In this document: positions 11,795-25,497 of the stretch, piece by piece
Position numbering within the stretch: position 1 is the stretch's first letter
Layout of the letters: the number at the start of each line of letters is the position of its first letter
DNA from: Phoronis australis
Taxonomy: Eukaryota > Phoronida > Phoronidae
Direction of reading: 5' to 3'
Assembly: GCA_002633005.1 (NCBI GenBank)
Contig: NMRA01000005.1
Coordinates: 2,085,476-2,149,475, forward strand
Length of the DNA: 64,000 bases
The notes under the pieces: generated by a model
Seen by the model: the letters and a program-made list of their open reading frames with translations, nothing else
Databases searched by the model: none
Told to the model about the DNA's origin: nothing
Position numbers and translations under genes: made by a program

Positions 11795-12070
11795 TCAACC
11801 TGTTTACCAGTACTCGATTGCATGAAGCAGTCCGAGATAGGGACTCAACTAAGTTCCCTAAATCTTTTGCTTACTTTTTTCGTACTTTACTCACAGATGT
11901 AATATTTTTTTCTATATTTGTTTTCTTTATTATGATCTTCTCTTTGTCCAGTGACATTTCCAAATAATATAACTAATAAAAACAGAACCTTTAATTCAGT
12001 CAAAATCGTTAAGGACTTTTAAAAGTCCTTAAATTAGGGGCGTTGTATGAAAAGGTCCCTACTCATTTTC

Positions 12071-12122
<52 letters not shown>

Positions 12123-12300
12123 GTAATAATAATAATAATAATTTAACGTAGAGTTAACAAATGGACTTAGTAAAGAAACTTAAACAGCATAAGAAAGGAC
12201 AGTCAATGCTTTCAATAGCCCACAAATATGCAGTAGATTTAGGAAACTTAGTCGAGTCCCTATTTAGGACTGTTTCATGCAACCGGGCACAGGGCCCAGT
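11795..12300. mobile_element. MITE-like element with long imperfect inverted ends
   Basis: The left end (gattgcatgaagcagtccgagatagggactcaactaagttccctaaatctt) is the imperfect reverse complement of the right end (aagatttaggaaacttagtcgagtccctatttaggactgtttcatgcaacc, approximately). An (aat)n microsatellite at 12069-12142 lies inside. The same end pair recurs at about 37547-37972, defining a family; no transposase is encoded. Confidence 0.6.
12069..12142. repeat. (AAT)n microsatellite
   Basis: About 24 aat triplets with one tag interruption. The same tract restarts after the N at 13767. Confidence 0.9.
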
Positions 12301-15228
12301 TTATTTATTTATTTATTTACTGGCCTCTTCAGTGTTAGCCATGCTTTCCAAGAGGGCCCTCAATTGCATATAAGTTATACGCCGTATACCAACAGTGACG
12401 TCGCATTATCACACGTCACGTTGCTATTATTGAACAATATGCATCTGACGTCATGATACAATCAAACCTATTCAGCAGGTAATTTTGAAGCTTCATGAAA
12501 CTCAGTCCAGGTATTTCTACGTTAGTTCGCAAAACTTTTGAGTTTCTGTTCATGTCAAAGCATGTTCATGTCTAATTTCAACTGCTTGTCACTTCATCTA
12601 TTCTCTGCACAGCAAACCACGCCTCCTTTGACCTAGACGTACACATGTAGGATATTTTCATAATGTGGAAAATTTGACCTTTGACGTTTGATGTAAACAA
12701 AACAATAGCGAATTAGCAGTCGGTTTGACATCTTTAAGCGCATGCACGCATACATGTACATATTATTAGGGCACAGCATTTGAAAAGTGCATTTGGATGA
12801 AAGACGTTATATTTCGTCTGTGTTTTAGAAATAGCGAATCCGACATTTTTGTCTAGAAATTCTTGCTTGCAATATTCAATGTGAATCATCTCTCGCGTTA
12901 GCATCCCCAAGAAGTAGATTCACCACAACACGTTTAAAAGGTATTACGAGTTTTGGCGTTCCATGCCTCGATCTTTAAAAAAGATTTCCAGGCTCCAAGT
13001 CGATGAAGTTCATGTTGCGGTAGGATCTTCGACAACGAACAAAAACTATTTTGGTTGTCATATGGTTACATCAAATATTAACTCGTCTAAACTACATCTA
13101 GCAAAATGTTATTTTGTTCTTATACTAAATTACCACAAAGCATTGACGTAACGCATAGATTAAAGATGACACACAAAGTTTCTGCCTACATTTCATTTGC
13201 TATTTCAGTTTACTTGTCATTGAACATTACTCTATACGTCCAAATTTCAAAACTCCAAAATTAGGCTAATTAGTGAACTTATGAAAAATATATCAACACA
13301 GTGTTTTGAAGCTGTGTTTATAAAAACATGGGTTTAGCAAATATCACACCCCAACTATTGTGCTACACGGCGAAATGTTTGTTATGAGCCATGTTACAGT
13401 GTGAATGGGATCATACGGCATAACCGTGGGTATAACGTAATAGAGCAGTTGTGAGCGTGTGATAAAATCTAGCTCCTTCGTTAACTGCCGAGCATAGTCT
13501 TTTGTCTGGTACGACAACATGTGGGCCAGTTACCTACCAGGGCCCGGTCTCCAATCTTTTTACTCGAAATAGAACTCGAAATTAGGTTTGGCATTTTGTA
13601 CTCTACTTTTGGGCGAACTCAAGATAAGTGTCTATTATTCCATGCTCGAGTACACAATAACTTACGTAGATAATTTATTGCCCTTAGTTCACAGTTTGTA
13701 AACCCAATATTAAAGCAATAAGTTCGAGTTTGAACTCGAAATTTCGAGTTTTTACTCGAGTTTGTANAATAATAATAATAATAATTTAACGTAGAGTTAA
13801 CAAATGGACTTAGTAAAGAAACTTAAACAGCATAAGAAAGGACAGTCAATGCTTTCAATAGCCCACAAATATGCAGTAGATTTAGGAAACTTAGTCGAGT
13901 CCCTATTTAGGACTGTTTCATGCAACCGGGCACAGGGCCCAGTTCATTTATTTATTTATTTACTGTGATATTTAAAATCAGGGTGGCCTCTTCAGTGTTA
14001 GCCATGCTTTCCAAGAGGGCCCTCAATTGCATATAAGTTATACGCCGTATACCAACAGTGACGTCGCATTATCACACTTCACCTTGTTATTATTGAACAA
14101 TATGCATCTGACGTCATGATACAATCAAACCTATTCAGCAGGTAATTTTGAAGCTTCATGAAACTCAGCCCAGGTATTTCTACGTTAGTTCGCAAAACTT
14201 TTGAGTTTCTGTTCATGTCAAAGCATGTTCATGTCTAATTTCATAAGAAAACAATCTTTCAACTGCTTCACTTGTCACTTCGTCTATTCTTCTCTGCACA
14301 GCAAAGCACGCCTCCTTTGACCTAGACGTAGGACATTTTCATAAAGTGGAAAATTTGACCTTTGACGTTTGATGTAAACAAAACAATAGCGAATTAGCAG
14401 TCGGTTTGACATCTTTAAGCGCATGCGCGCATACATGTACATACATGTATTATTAGGGCACAGCATTTGAAAAGTGCATTTGGATGAAAGACGTTATATT
14501 TCGTCTGTATTTTAGAAATAGCGAATCCGACATTTTTGTCTAGAAATTCTTGCTTGCAATATTCAATGTGAATCATCTCTCGCGTTAGCATCCCCAAGAA
14601 GTAGATTCACCACAACACGTTTAAATGGTATTACGAGTTTTGGCGTTCCGTGCCTCGATCTTTAAAAAAAGATTTCGAGGTTCCAAGTCGATGAAGTTCA
14701 TGTTGCGGTAGGATCTTCGACAACGAACAAAAACTATTTTGGTTGTCATATGGTTACATCATATATTAACTCATCTAAACTACATCTAGCAAAATGTTAT
14801 TTTGTTCTTATAGTAAATTACCACAAAGCATTGACGTAACGCATAGATTAAAGATGACACACAAAGTTTCTGCCTACATTTCATTTGCTATTTCAGTTTA
14901 CTTGTCATTGAACATTACTCTATACGTCCAAATTTCAAAACTCCAAAATTCGGCTAATTAGTGAACTTATGAAAAATATATCAACACAGTGTTTTGAAGC
15001 TGTGTTTATAAAAACATGGGTTTAGCAAATATCACACCCCAACTGTTGTGCTACACGGTGACATGTTTGTTTTGAGCCATGTTACAATGTGAATGGGATC
15101 ATACGGCATAACCGTGGGTATAACATAATAGAGCGGTTGTGAGCGTGTGATAAAATCTAGCTCCTTCGTTAACTGCCGAGCATAGTCTTTTGTCTGGTAC
15201 GACAACATGTGGGCCAGTTACCTACCAG
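12128..15228. repeat. Two near-identical ~1.4-kb copies (12128-13545 and 13776-15228)
   Basis: Both start in the (aat)n-atttaacgtagagttaac block and run in parallel through 'atgcatctgacgtcatgatac', 'ttttggcgttcc(a/g)tgcctcg' and 'ctacacggcgaaatg' to 'ttacctaccagg'. They differ by substitutions and small indels, such as extra bases near 13965 and 14243 in copy 2. The N at 13767 precedes copy 2. No coding content seen. Allelic contigs placed in tandem is the likely explanation. Confidence 0.75.
13546..13766. mobile_element. Insertion present in only one copy, truncated at the N
   Basis: Copy 1 leaves the shared sequence after 'ctaccagg' and enters 'gcccggtctccaatctttttactcgaaat', ending 'aactcgaaatttcgagtttttactcgagtttgta'. 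The repeated (g)actcga/tcgagt inverted words suggest one end of a foldback transposon; the other end is lost at 13767. Confidence 0.45.
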
Positions 15229-15605
15229 GATTAGTACCGATCACTTGTGAACAATCAAACCCAGTGCGTTGGTACCTTCTGACAAAATAGATTGTAGTTG
15301 GAGGATTTTGGTGATTCAAAAACTATAAGCATGACAAATATTTGATGAGGAATTCAGAAATGTTATGATTTATGTTCAAACATTTCATAACTTAACGTAT
15401 CGGGGATTAGAGCAACTATGGAACATAAGAGAGTGGTGACCCTCAGCTCCAACCCTAAAGCCAGAATCATCAGTATGAGATACCGGCTACGGCGGAGTCC
15501 GCCCAACTTTTTGTGCTTTTCAACCGAACAAGTTGGACTCAACAGAAGGACGTCGTAATGTAAAAAGCAAAGAACATAGATTTTGGAATTCATATTAAGT
15601 AAAAA
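15141..15605. repeat. Interspersed repeat, family copy 2
   Basis: Aligns with 2655-3210: 'gataaaatctagctccttcgttaactgcc', 'gattttggtgattcaaaaact', 'gagataccggctac' and 'gaacaagttgga'. The matching fragment 13452-13545 is the start of a third copy, cut by the insertion. Confidence 0.6.
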
Positions 15606-18600
15606 CACAACGTCATATGATAGTCATTAATACCAAATTTTTACTGAAGTACAATTAACAAACAGCATCATCATTGGATAACAACATATGCTGGTCAATA
15701 ATTATTTTTTGATTGAACTTACATATGGTCTCAATCACAAAGACTGAGATCAGTGGAAATAACGCATGGTCGCTCCGTTTAAACTATGGTACTAAAACCT
15801 AAAAAACTTTGTGGCAGCACCACTAAACTCCATGGCAAAATCAAAAAAAACATGACTTAATGGCAAGACCAAGAAATCTACTCTTTGGCTGCAGGCATAA
15901 CACTGCGAGTCCCCGGATTTCCTGACTGATGTCGTAGGACTCTCAGTGTTTTCCAGGCAATTTTGTCCTGGTTGACACTATCCAATATGGCGCCAGATTG
16001 ACAACGCGAGCTTCGTGTATCTGAGTAGAGCGCGCCCAGTCTATTTGATGTCATTGATTGGTTCCTTCACTCTCATAAAATCAGTCGCATAATGTTCTTT
16101 GCTGTGTAAGAGTTCAATTTCCAATACCGACTCAAGTCACAGGCTATGCGTACATTTTTGAATTTGTAATTTTGTGATTGCCCATCTCAGTAAGCTCTCA
16201 AGCGTTTTGTTGAGTCATTGATGGTTGCGATGTTACTTTTCGTGAGGGAAATGTGATGCTTCCACGGTACTATACTTAAATTCTGTGATTGATTTATGAG
16301 ATTAAAAGACCAAATTCAATTTCCATTTTTCAGCCATGCTGCAATGCAGGGTGAAATAGGCCTACAGCTTCATAAGATAAACATCAGACTTGTTGACTCT
16401 GTGGTATAGAAATTTCCCACGCTTATACGCCTAGACTAAAAATTTTGTGTGTTTTTCATTTATTTGTTGACACCGTTCATTTAACCACCAGGATATCGAA
16501 AGTGTTCTTTTGAACAGCAAGACGACTCTCAAGTATATTACAATACCTGGTCAAATCAACGGGCAGCGTAAAAATGCTATTGCATCATGCTTTCACAATA
16601 TGGATATGTTATTTTAGAACACTAAATAAATATCTACAGTATAGAAAAAACGTGAAGCAAATGTTTGAAACAGAAATGTCTGTTATACCAAGAGCGGGGA
16701 AAGCTGGTTTGACGATTTGAAAATTCCAGTTTTTACCCATCTTGGGACCGACTGTAATGCTTGCCCCATATACACAAACTCGTCATTGGTGTGGTGATCC
16801 AACCTTCCACAGTCTACCAATTCCATTTCAGCGTTTTCCAAAACAATTTCCCAACTTTCAAACCAGTAATTAAGCATACATATGGTTGCAGTAAAAATTA
16901 TGTTGACAGTAACTGGTGCTTTGCTTCAGCTTCCTATACCTAAAGGACAAATAAACTCGGACAGGCTTGATATTGTTTTATTCATATCTTTTACTATATA
17001 ATAAGTCAAATAACATAGTTACGCGAATATTAATTTGGCCTCAGAAAGCAAAGCTCAGTAATTATCGGTAGACATAACTACTACTGGCATTCAATTTTCA
17101 TCATCATATCAATAATGTTACTTGAGGCCAATAGAGACATATACGTGATTGCAAAAACAATGCCACAATACCAAAAAATGATACATCAATAAAACAATGC
17201 AAGCTAGGCGATCAGTTGGTGTAAAAAGCAGAAAGCAACCAGTTGAAAGCGAAATCTCATACTTTCCATTGTGCAATGCTCTAAAAATATCAATTTCATA
17301 ACATAACGACCACACAAAAAATATACAACAATGCTGTATAAAATATTTTTGGAGATTTAATTTGCAGAACATGCAGTAAGTACAAGTGATATTAAACGGC
17401 AATAGTACATTTTGCTTGGAATTAGTCAAACAATTTTCCCTAATGAGCAACGTGAAACAGCCCTCGCGTCCTCTCGTCTAGACGAATCAAATGCTTTCAC
17501 GAATAAATAATTAATTAGCTATTGATCTGGTTTTTCCAAGCACACGTGGACACAGTAGAAAACTGCGTTAATTTAATGAAAACTCTGTTCCTTATAGTTT
17601 CACTTACCAAAACATTGCTTATTATGCTGTTTTGACCACGGCAGTTGACGGTGAAAAATTGACCAAAAGTGGTCAATTTACTGAATATCAACGATCAATA
17701 TGCGATTGTCGAGCGGACAAGTTCTCTAATCACTGCCTTGTAAGTAAGCTAATCCTGCGATAGGGTTACTTCTTCAATGTCGCTCATAGACAGTAATTCT
17801 TAATTCTAGTCGTGTACTTGCATAACACAGTATGTCATTTCATAAGGCTATCATCATTGACCTTTCAATCGAATCACGACTCACCGTGTCAGTTCGTTGC
17901 AAAATTTCCAAATGAGCTTATTTGGAATTTTCCGTCAACTTTATTTGCCTCGAACTTCAACGGAATATCACGATCGCTGTTTCGTGAACTATTTTACAGT
18001 ACCTAAGGTCGCGATCAAACGCTAAATAGTAATAATGAACATGAATTTCGATTAAACGCAGGCAGGAGGAATGGTGAATACTTAAAAAATTATTTTACTT
18101 TTAGTTTATAATATCTAAATACACCTTACATGAAATAAGGGAAATTCCCCAACGGTTATACTACGTCATCATGACGATGAACAACCGAGAGATCGAATAT
18201 TGACAGTGATATTATTTAGCAACCCTGAGAATGAAATGCGTCTTGTTAGTCTCGAATCTGTTTCCAACACTTAACGCCATTGCCCATTTGGTACACGCAT
18301 TCAAGGACTCCTTGATCATGATAAATAGCAGAATAACCTTTAACATCTTTCAGTAAATTAGTAAATGTCCTAACCGGAGAACGAATGCCAGGTAAATTGA
18401 AAATGGACAACCACCGAGATCTCTAACTAGCGTTATGTATTTCATACAGTATGGTAACATTGTTTAAGTTTGTAGATCGAACCAAGGTTTCTGTTAGAGA
18501 CAATCGAGCCGCGAAGTAGCTTTTAGTAACTAAAAGTGTCCTTTCTAATAATTTTCCGCCCATGTGCGTTGTACGTCACAAGGGCATTAGATTTTGTTCA

Positions 18601-21600
18601 CACATTTTTACGTGTCCTAGTTGTTTTTGGACCTCCCTAAAATTTAATGTCGAAGTTCTCACTCCTCGATCTACATATAGGTTATAACCGAGAAATGTTC
18701 ATATGACGTACTGTTACCCCGTTTTGAGGACAGCAACTTAGCGGTTTTCAGTCATCATATCAACACCCAAACACGCGCAAACATACCTAAGATACTACAG
18801 AACATGGTGATGGCCCGAGAGATCCGGGTATAGAATTTGCCAGTTCTCAGAAACTACATGTGCAGTCCAGTGTCCGTGCATTAAGTACTTCCATTTCTCT
18901 CTAACAATGAATGTTTGTCTTTTCTACGTCACCTACTCCAAAAACCTTTGCTAACATGGACCCCAAACACTTGAGTCACGACGTATTTAATCGGTAACGA
19001 CACGTCTGTCAAAGGATTGCTAAATTTTTCCTCAACTCAATTGAAAGTGAAACTGAAAGTGTTGCTATACTGAAACGATCAATAATAAGATCAACGTGGT
19101 CAAATAAAAGATGACAATGACAAAGCAGTGTTTGTATAGCGAGATTGAACGGATTATGTACAACGATCGAGCAAAGTGTTTGTGGATGTTCTTTATCGCA
19201 ATCAAATGAACAAGAATACCCAAGCCTTCTGCTCCTAATTTTTGAAAAATTGGGAAAATGGACAGAACTCCCTCATGTGTGCAGTTAAATTCTTGACCAT
19301 ATAAGGGATGTTTGCTTAATTCTAAATGCCAGTTTATTTTCCTAAGTTCGCAAAAACGTGGGACAAAATCCTCATCTTGTTACACATGTCGATATCTCGC
19401 AGCACCTTGCGTGTCTTGCGTTTTCGTGAGGTTTTCTACCCCTGCACGTGGAAAAACAGTACGAGGTCTAAAATCTCAGGCGAACTCCCGCTGTGCAGTA
19501 ACAAGTTGGCATCATGCCACCAAGAGAACGTGCGACAAAAATCCACTTTAGTTGATTCTTATCTCTCAAAATGTCCATTGGTGTCCACAGCCAAAAACAA
19601 TTTTGGACGGGTTGGCCAAACACGTCAAAAGGGAAGATTTCCTGATGTTACTTTTTTGCTAGTTGAATAGAAATGGATTTGATTATGCTGTGGGAAAGTA
19701 CATGTGTTATGAAACTTCCCTCGTTAGTGCCTTTCATTAACCTGTTTGGTTTGTGGTGAGCAAAAAGGAAACGCCCTTTTAATAGAAGCGTTTCCAGGGG
19801 TCCAACTGGTTGAGACTTTTTGATTACACTTCAAACTCATGCTCATCTAATTTTTGTACCAGTGCGAAACACTAAAAGGAGCCCTTTGCAGTCCTCTTTA
19901 CTTTTAAAACATAAGACGTTTTGGAAATCGCTAACCTGCGTTGCGTTAATTAATAATTTTGTGGCTGTTCATTCATGAGGACCTTTTTAGTAACACCGTG
20001 TTGTTTCGTAAGATAAACACTGAACACATAACGCGTACAGATTATGTTTCTTTATTCGATTTCCTATTTCTAACACATTTGTGTGTTGACCTACTCACAA
20101 AAGTCTGACTCTATTATTTTTTCGATCTTTACCAACAAACTCTCGTAACACCGGCTGTTATGAATTAAAAGTTCTCTGAAAGTAATCTTTTTATTCAGTT
20201 CATTCTCCTACAAACGTAAAAATGACACAGAAGCCTTGGTTGCTATCCAACCATTCAATAATGATTACTCGGAGAGACACACAGAGGCTAGCGCGTTTAT
20301 TATTAGAAATGACATCATAATAGCAACGGATGGAGATACGAGAGCTGGTCGAATAGAAAAATTCATAAAACATTTTTTTATAAAATTGCGTATAAATAAT
20401 TACACACAAAATGTACACAAAATACCATGTAAAATCCAACACTTGAATTTTGAAACTAATTTGCGACAGAGAATCAAGATTAATTGGTGTTGTCTACAAC
20501 AATTAGATGAATAGATAATGAGGTTCAATGATTTTATTAGTGTTAAATCAGAATTTACAGACCGAGAGATGTTAAACAATCGAAAACAATTCATACGGAT
20601 GGATATGTATATTTATACCCCATCGTGTGGTTTACCCTTTGATCTTAAGCATTCAACATGACCAAAGATACCGACTGTTAAAATTTAACAAAAACAACAA
20701 ATACAATATGAAACACAATTGAGTCTAAACTCAAATAGAACAGTTATATTACGACTAGCACGTAGCCAAATATCTATAAATATATAGGATTCATTTTGTA
20801 AAAGGATTGAAAGCAGAAAACGTGTCAATGAGTGATTAAGGGGATCACAAAACAATGCACTTAAATACAATTAGCAAAAGGTAGTAGCAAGACAGCAATG
20901 TAAAAGGATGCAGTCTCAAGTACATTCTCTCTCTTAGACAGCTGCCAAGACTCCTTGCTTGTAACGAGTGTCACCAGCGTTCTGCTTCATTTTGCCTGAT
21001 TACAATCTCACTTCACAACTGCTGAGGAAAGGTTTAGCCAAGCGCATCAAATTCGCGAAATGGTAGAAATCGTTTCAGTAACAAGCAGTTGTGTGCATAT
21101 TCTTAGAAATAGTTGTTTGGTGCATAAAACTAAGATACTCAGTCTTGGCATGAAGTCAATGTTCAAGAAATAGACCCAGACTGACGTTGATGTTGTCTAC
21201 CTTAAAGAAATCAAGATAGCCTTACTGTTGTACAATCAAGCAGAGACGGGATAAATAAATGTGGCACAGTGCTTCTACATACATGTAGGTTGTGACTGGA
21301 AATTTTCTTTTCGTGAGCCGACAGTGTCAACATAGGTATTTCATCATCTATTATAACAATGCAAGGAGAGGCATCGATCGGGAATTCGAATCACCTGATC
21401 AGTTCACGACGCAAAAACGAAGCGATGACGTTCATTGTCCAATTTTCATGAACATGCCAGTAAACGCAATTTTTTTTCAGTAGATTGCGACATCTCCACA
21501 CTGAGGTGGGAGTTTCAGCGAGTATACAGGAGCAGCAAAAGAATAGTTCTTGCAAACAATGAATTGTAGCCATGACCAAACGCATATTATGAGTCGTCAG

Positions 21601-22449
21601 TAAATTCACATACATTCATACAACAACAATGGATATTTTAAACATATTTATTTATTTATCAGGTCTTTTTATGGCATGTTAGCTAAACCGGTATGAGAAA
21701 CAGTCATGGAAAAACCAAACGCGTGATAGGGTGTCGATTACATCTGCATAGTCCAATCGATGTATTCAAGACAGCAAGATACTTGTACATTTGCAGTATT
21801 ATTGTAGAAATATATCAGGACTTGCATTAGGTATTAGATTGAGTTTACTAAACAAATTTTCTTACAAATGCCTTAGGATCCAGGCTGCGTGCCCCCAATA
21901 ATGTACAGACTTAAGGGGCTAAACCTTTGAGATGAGACGTTCGTCATTTTTGCCTGAATCTCTCAAGTCTAGACATGTTTTGTGAAACTGGAGCAAAATT
22001 ACTTCCGTCACTGACACCACCTGCTTAATGAAATGAGTAATTAATTTTTCCCCCTATGAAAGAATATTGGTCTAGCTAAAACTCAGTGTGTCACAATATG
22101 GATTTGGTGACTTTTGAGATGTAAAGCCTCCCGCATTAACTCGTTAGTTACGCTTGTCCGTATGGTATTGTTAGTAAGGAGTTGTGGAGCTTTATTTGAA
22201 CATTTAAACATTGGCAAACGTCTGTAGAGCATTGTTTTGTTTCGAAGATTTAAATACGAAATTGATGTTTACATTATTCTGTTGATAGTAGAAATCCGAG
22301 CCGTTGTGTCATTTTAAACAGTACACACCATGGATTTTTGCACATTTTGAATTACCGCTGGCCACAGACTAAATGTATGACGTAAAATTTAGCTAAACCC
22401 ACGTTTATTTTGTGTAATTAGCTCGAAATTTTTATTTTTCTTTCAATAG
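15606..22449. other. Long intergenic stretch, no gene recognised
   Basis: The largest frames (110-114 codons at 17118-17450 and 19326-19670, and 92 codons at 20236-20514) lack domains, splice pairs or codon bias. Some upstream exons of the possible gene ending at 22712 could lie here, but I could not identify them. Confidence 0.4.
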
Positions 22450-22712
22450 CGGAGAGAAGGGAATTTGAAAGCGACGACGATTATGAGCAAGAATTGAACA
22501 AAGACTATGAAGAAATGTACGGGAATGGTGGCCAGGATGAGGAACTGGGGTTGCACGAAAGCGAGAACAAGTTTAATGTGCTTCCGGCTGCGTACTTTTC
22601 TACTTTGAGCCTTACAAACTGGATCCTCCCGCGAGAGAAGCGGCCTCGGGCTCAGCGAGTCAACCCAGTCATCACAGACGATCCTAAATTAAGAGCTGAT
22701 GTTTCTGAATGA
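22450..22712 (+). CDS. Possible terminal exon of an unknown acidic protein
   Basis: A good acceptor (ttttctttcaatag) is followed by an 87-codon open frame entered with two phase bases: ERREFESDDDYEQEL, then NKDYEEMYGNGGQDEELGLH, then PREKRPRAQRVNPVITDDP and a stop (TGA). The acidic, tyrosine-rich start and basic middle resemble real low-complexity coding sequence, and composition is more GC-rich than its flanks. No family is recognised and no upstream exon was found, so it may also be a fragment or pseudo-exon. Confidence 0.35.
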
Positions 22713-22725
22713 TAAATATTGTCCT

Positions 22726-22960
22726 TTATTGAACCAGACCTTCATCGTAACGTCTCCTGTGACTGGAGTCGAAACACGAGTCCTCAAAGTGGGCAGAACA
22801 CAGAGTGGCCCCCGGACCGAATCGGTTGGTCCACGATGACGTCCCACAGTCTCGTTCGGCGCACGAAGCGATGCCACTTCTATGCAACTTTGGTGTCCTT
22901 CGGAACACCGAGACGTTCTCCGCCTGGCTGCTGTTGCTGCAGCCTCCGGAAACATATCTT
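22726..22960 (-). pseudogene. Frameshifted THAP zinc-finger remnant
   Basis: Read on the minus strand, pieces of one THAP domain appear in different frames: YVSGGCSNSSQAENVSVF (N-terminal Cys segment), then in a shifted frame a stop followed by KWHRFVRRTRLWDVI (the conserved W/FV helix region), then back in the first frame LCSAHFEDSCFD (the Cys-x2-His-Phe zinc ligands). THAP domains bind DNA and are common in host proteins and in P-element/THAP9-type transposases. The frame changes and internal stop mean this copy cannot make a full domain; it is probably a transposase or THAP-gene relic. Confidence 0.55.
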
Positions 22961-24440
22961 TTGATCCCTCTACGAACCTAAATGTTTTTTGCTTTCTTTT
23001 CACTCTATGCACCTTTGTCTCTGATCCGAACAGTATGGCGAACGACTTGGGTTCAACCCATGACGTTGTACATAATTATGATTTTTTCAATTTTTGCGCG
23101 TTTCTTTATGAGCTGTGCACTAAAGGCACTGAAATCAAGTAAGATATAATAAAAAAATATTTTGAGGTACCAGAGTCATGTTGTGTACACTTAAAAATTA
23201 AAAAGAAACCACGAAGGGCAGGCCTGGGTTTGTCTTGTGGGAGGGTATCCTTCCGAGGACCTAGGAGGGGTTGTCTGAGTATTTTGCTAAACATGTACAA
23301 ATCTGTAAGTTCTAATTTAGTAAAAGAATATATTTTATGAAAGCAGAAAGCCTGTAAAATTTGAATTTGGACTTTTTATTAATCTTCCATTAATCGGGTC
23401 ACGTTAAACAGGCTGATTCGTCAGCTACACCATACACTGAACTGCCATACGAATTGTTTGATGCGTTCAACAATATTCATTTTAATCTTGCGTGTGTCTC
23501 TCGACCGCTGGCTGCTAATTCAACCGGTGCGTATTCAAGTTCCGAGTGACGGAGTATGCAGGATTTAGATTATGGTTTTTCGGTCGTCTTGCCCAACTCA
23601 TCCGATAAAGAAGTCCTCAACTCAATCCGCCGTGCTAACGGCGTTTCAGTAGGGTAGGGTGAACAAAAAGTCCGAAAAAGTAGAAAAGGAGACAAAAATT
23701 CACTAAAAAGACAGAAATTGGGCAAATGCACAATTCATAGCTCTGAACGTACCCCGTTTTTTTAGTAAAAGCCGTTCCACGTTAGAGCCCTCCTACTGTA
23801 CTTTTTAGGCTGGGTGCGCACATGAACAAGGTAAAATACAACGAATAATTGACATTAGATAAATTAGAATTAAACTAAAGTGTTCTTGCCAGGAGTCTCA
23901 GGAGACAAGTAAACTCAGCAGACGATGGATCAACATAACATACCAATAGGGATACCCCGGCCTAGAGAGGGATTCGGGAACAACCACCGTGACTCCGGCG
24001 TTCTGCAAGTACATCGATAGTAGATATATACACAGGCATCAATACGCAGTCCAAACGACAGATCCATCTGAATAAACTAGCATGAAGATGCATAAAGTGA
24101 TTAATAACCGACTCGAATTAACACGTAAGTAAGTATAAAGGTTAACCTTAGACTCACAGTTAAGACTATGCAGGATTAGAAAACTCCAGAATGCTTTTCA
24201 ATTACTGACGGATATGTCTAGCAAAATGAGTAGACTGTCACCAGACCCAGAGAAAGTAACTCCTAAGAGTTTCCAATCGATCAGTGTTATCCATCGCTCT
24301 ACCACTCAAACGGCGTTGGGTCACAAACAAATTCGGTGTACCGTACACCGAATTTGACGAGCACGGTTTCCAGTCATCTCAGTTTTTAACAATTAGTTAG
24401 TCTCCACTGACCTCATACAGCATGACTCCGATATTTGAAG
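22961..24440. other. No gene recognised
   Basis: The segment 23338-23405 ('gaaagcagaaagcctgtaaaatttgaatttgg...ggtcac') resembles 41212-41284 in a KNTC1 intron, so at least part is dispersed repeat. Nothing else identified. Confidence 0.4.
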
Positions 24441-25160
24441 GCGATTTTCATAGGCGGATTTAGGGGGGCCCAGGGGGCNCCCCCTTGCATGGCTGCCGCA
24501 AAAAATAACTTAAACAGCAAGAGCGTATGTAATTGTTGAGTTTATTAATTAACCCCGGTAATTAAAGTTATGCGGATGAAACAATTAAGATTTAAATGTG
24601 TGCAGTTTTAGTGTTTGGGGGGAGGCGGGGCACAAATCCAATTTCAACACGGCGCATTCATAACGGAACTATAACTGCAGGGCTCTCCCGCGTCTGATAT
24701 CCCGAACCCCCCTCCCGACCTCCCCCATTCGGGGCTATGCGCATCTACAATCATGGTTTGCGCAAAGGCTTACAGCATTCAGTCAAAAGTCAGGATATGG
24801 TTTTGCAGTACTATTTCCGTCACGAATTCGAAAAAATATCAAGCGACCGACTAAAAGTTAAAAGTTGTGACTACTAGATTGAGGTAATCAAGGTTTATGA
24901 TCGGTCAATTGACAGATCACACGATGGGGCGTTATGGAGATCTGCTGATGACTGAAATCCGTGTGCGCTTCTCAGGCCGTGGCGGCAGGCTGAACTCGCA
25001 GATATTTTGCTATCCTAGCGGTGAACCAACGAACCAGTGAAGGCGAGATTTTGACGTGATATTTCGCGATGTCAACAATTTGGCGGGGTATCCGAAAATA
25101 ATACCGTATCAAATAAGTGGTCAAGAACCTCCTCGCCTGGTTTGTAGTTTTGATTTAATT
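24441..25160. other. GC-rich stretch with a single N, no gene
   Basis: 'ggcggatttaggggggcccagggggcNccccc' contains an N at 24479 inside a G/C-run palindrome-like context, resembling a transposon terminus where assembly failed. G-rich runs follow at 24616-24630 and C-rich runs at 24705-24730. No open frame of note. Confidence 0.4.
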
Positions 25161-25170
25161 ATGTTACGGG

Positions 25171-25259
25171 CACAGGCGTCCTCAGCTTCTGATCGTCCCC
25201 AATACACTACACATAATATGTAGTGTATTGGGGACGATCAGAAGCTGAGGACGCCTGTG
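25171..25259. mobile_element. hAT-like foldback MITE A, perfect 41-bp arms
   Basis: Arms starting cacaggcgtcctcagcttct and their exact reverse complement surround a 7-nt loop (25212-25218). The element is flanked by an 8-bp direct repeat gttacggg (25163-25170 and 25260-25267), the target-site duplication length of the hAT superfamily. It has no coding capacity. Confidence 0.85.
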
Positions 25260-25374
25260 GTTACGGGAAGCGGCTGTCAGCAGTCTACTGCTGTGGGGAA
25301 AGTACAGAGCCGCTCGTTGGGTCACGAGACGGTTCAATCGCCTACTATCCTCTGTTGGGTTAATGCATGTAGAC

Positions 25375-25452
25375 CACAGGCACCTTTGATCAGCCCTCAA
25401 CTATATAATATAATATATGGTCAAGGCCAAGGGCTACTTAAAGGTGCCTGTG
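25375..25452. mobile_element. Related short foldback element
   Basis: Ends cacaggcacctt and aaggtgcctgtg are inverted, the centre is an AT palindrome-like run, and flanks atgtagac/atatagac agree at 7 of 8 bases. This suggests a hAT-like insertion from a sister family sharing the CACAGGC terminus. Confidence 0.6.
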
Positions 25453-25497
25453 ATATAGACTATCACTATTACTATAGAACGAGTATCTATATGCATC

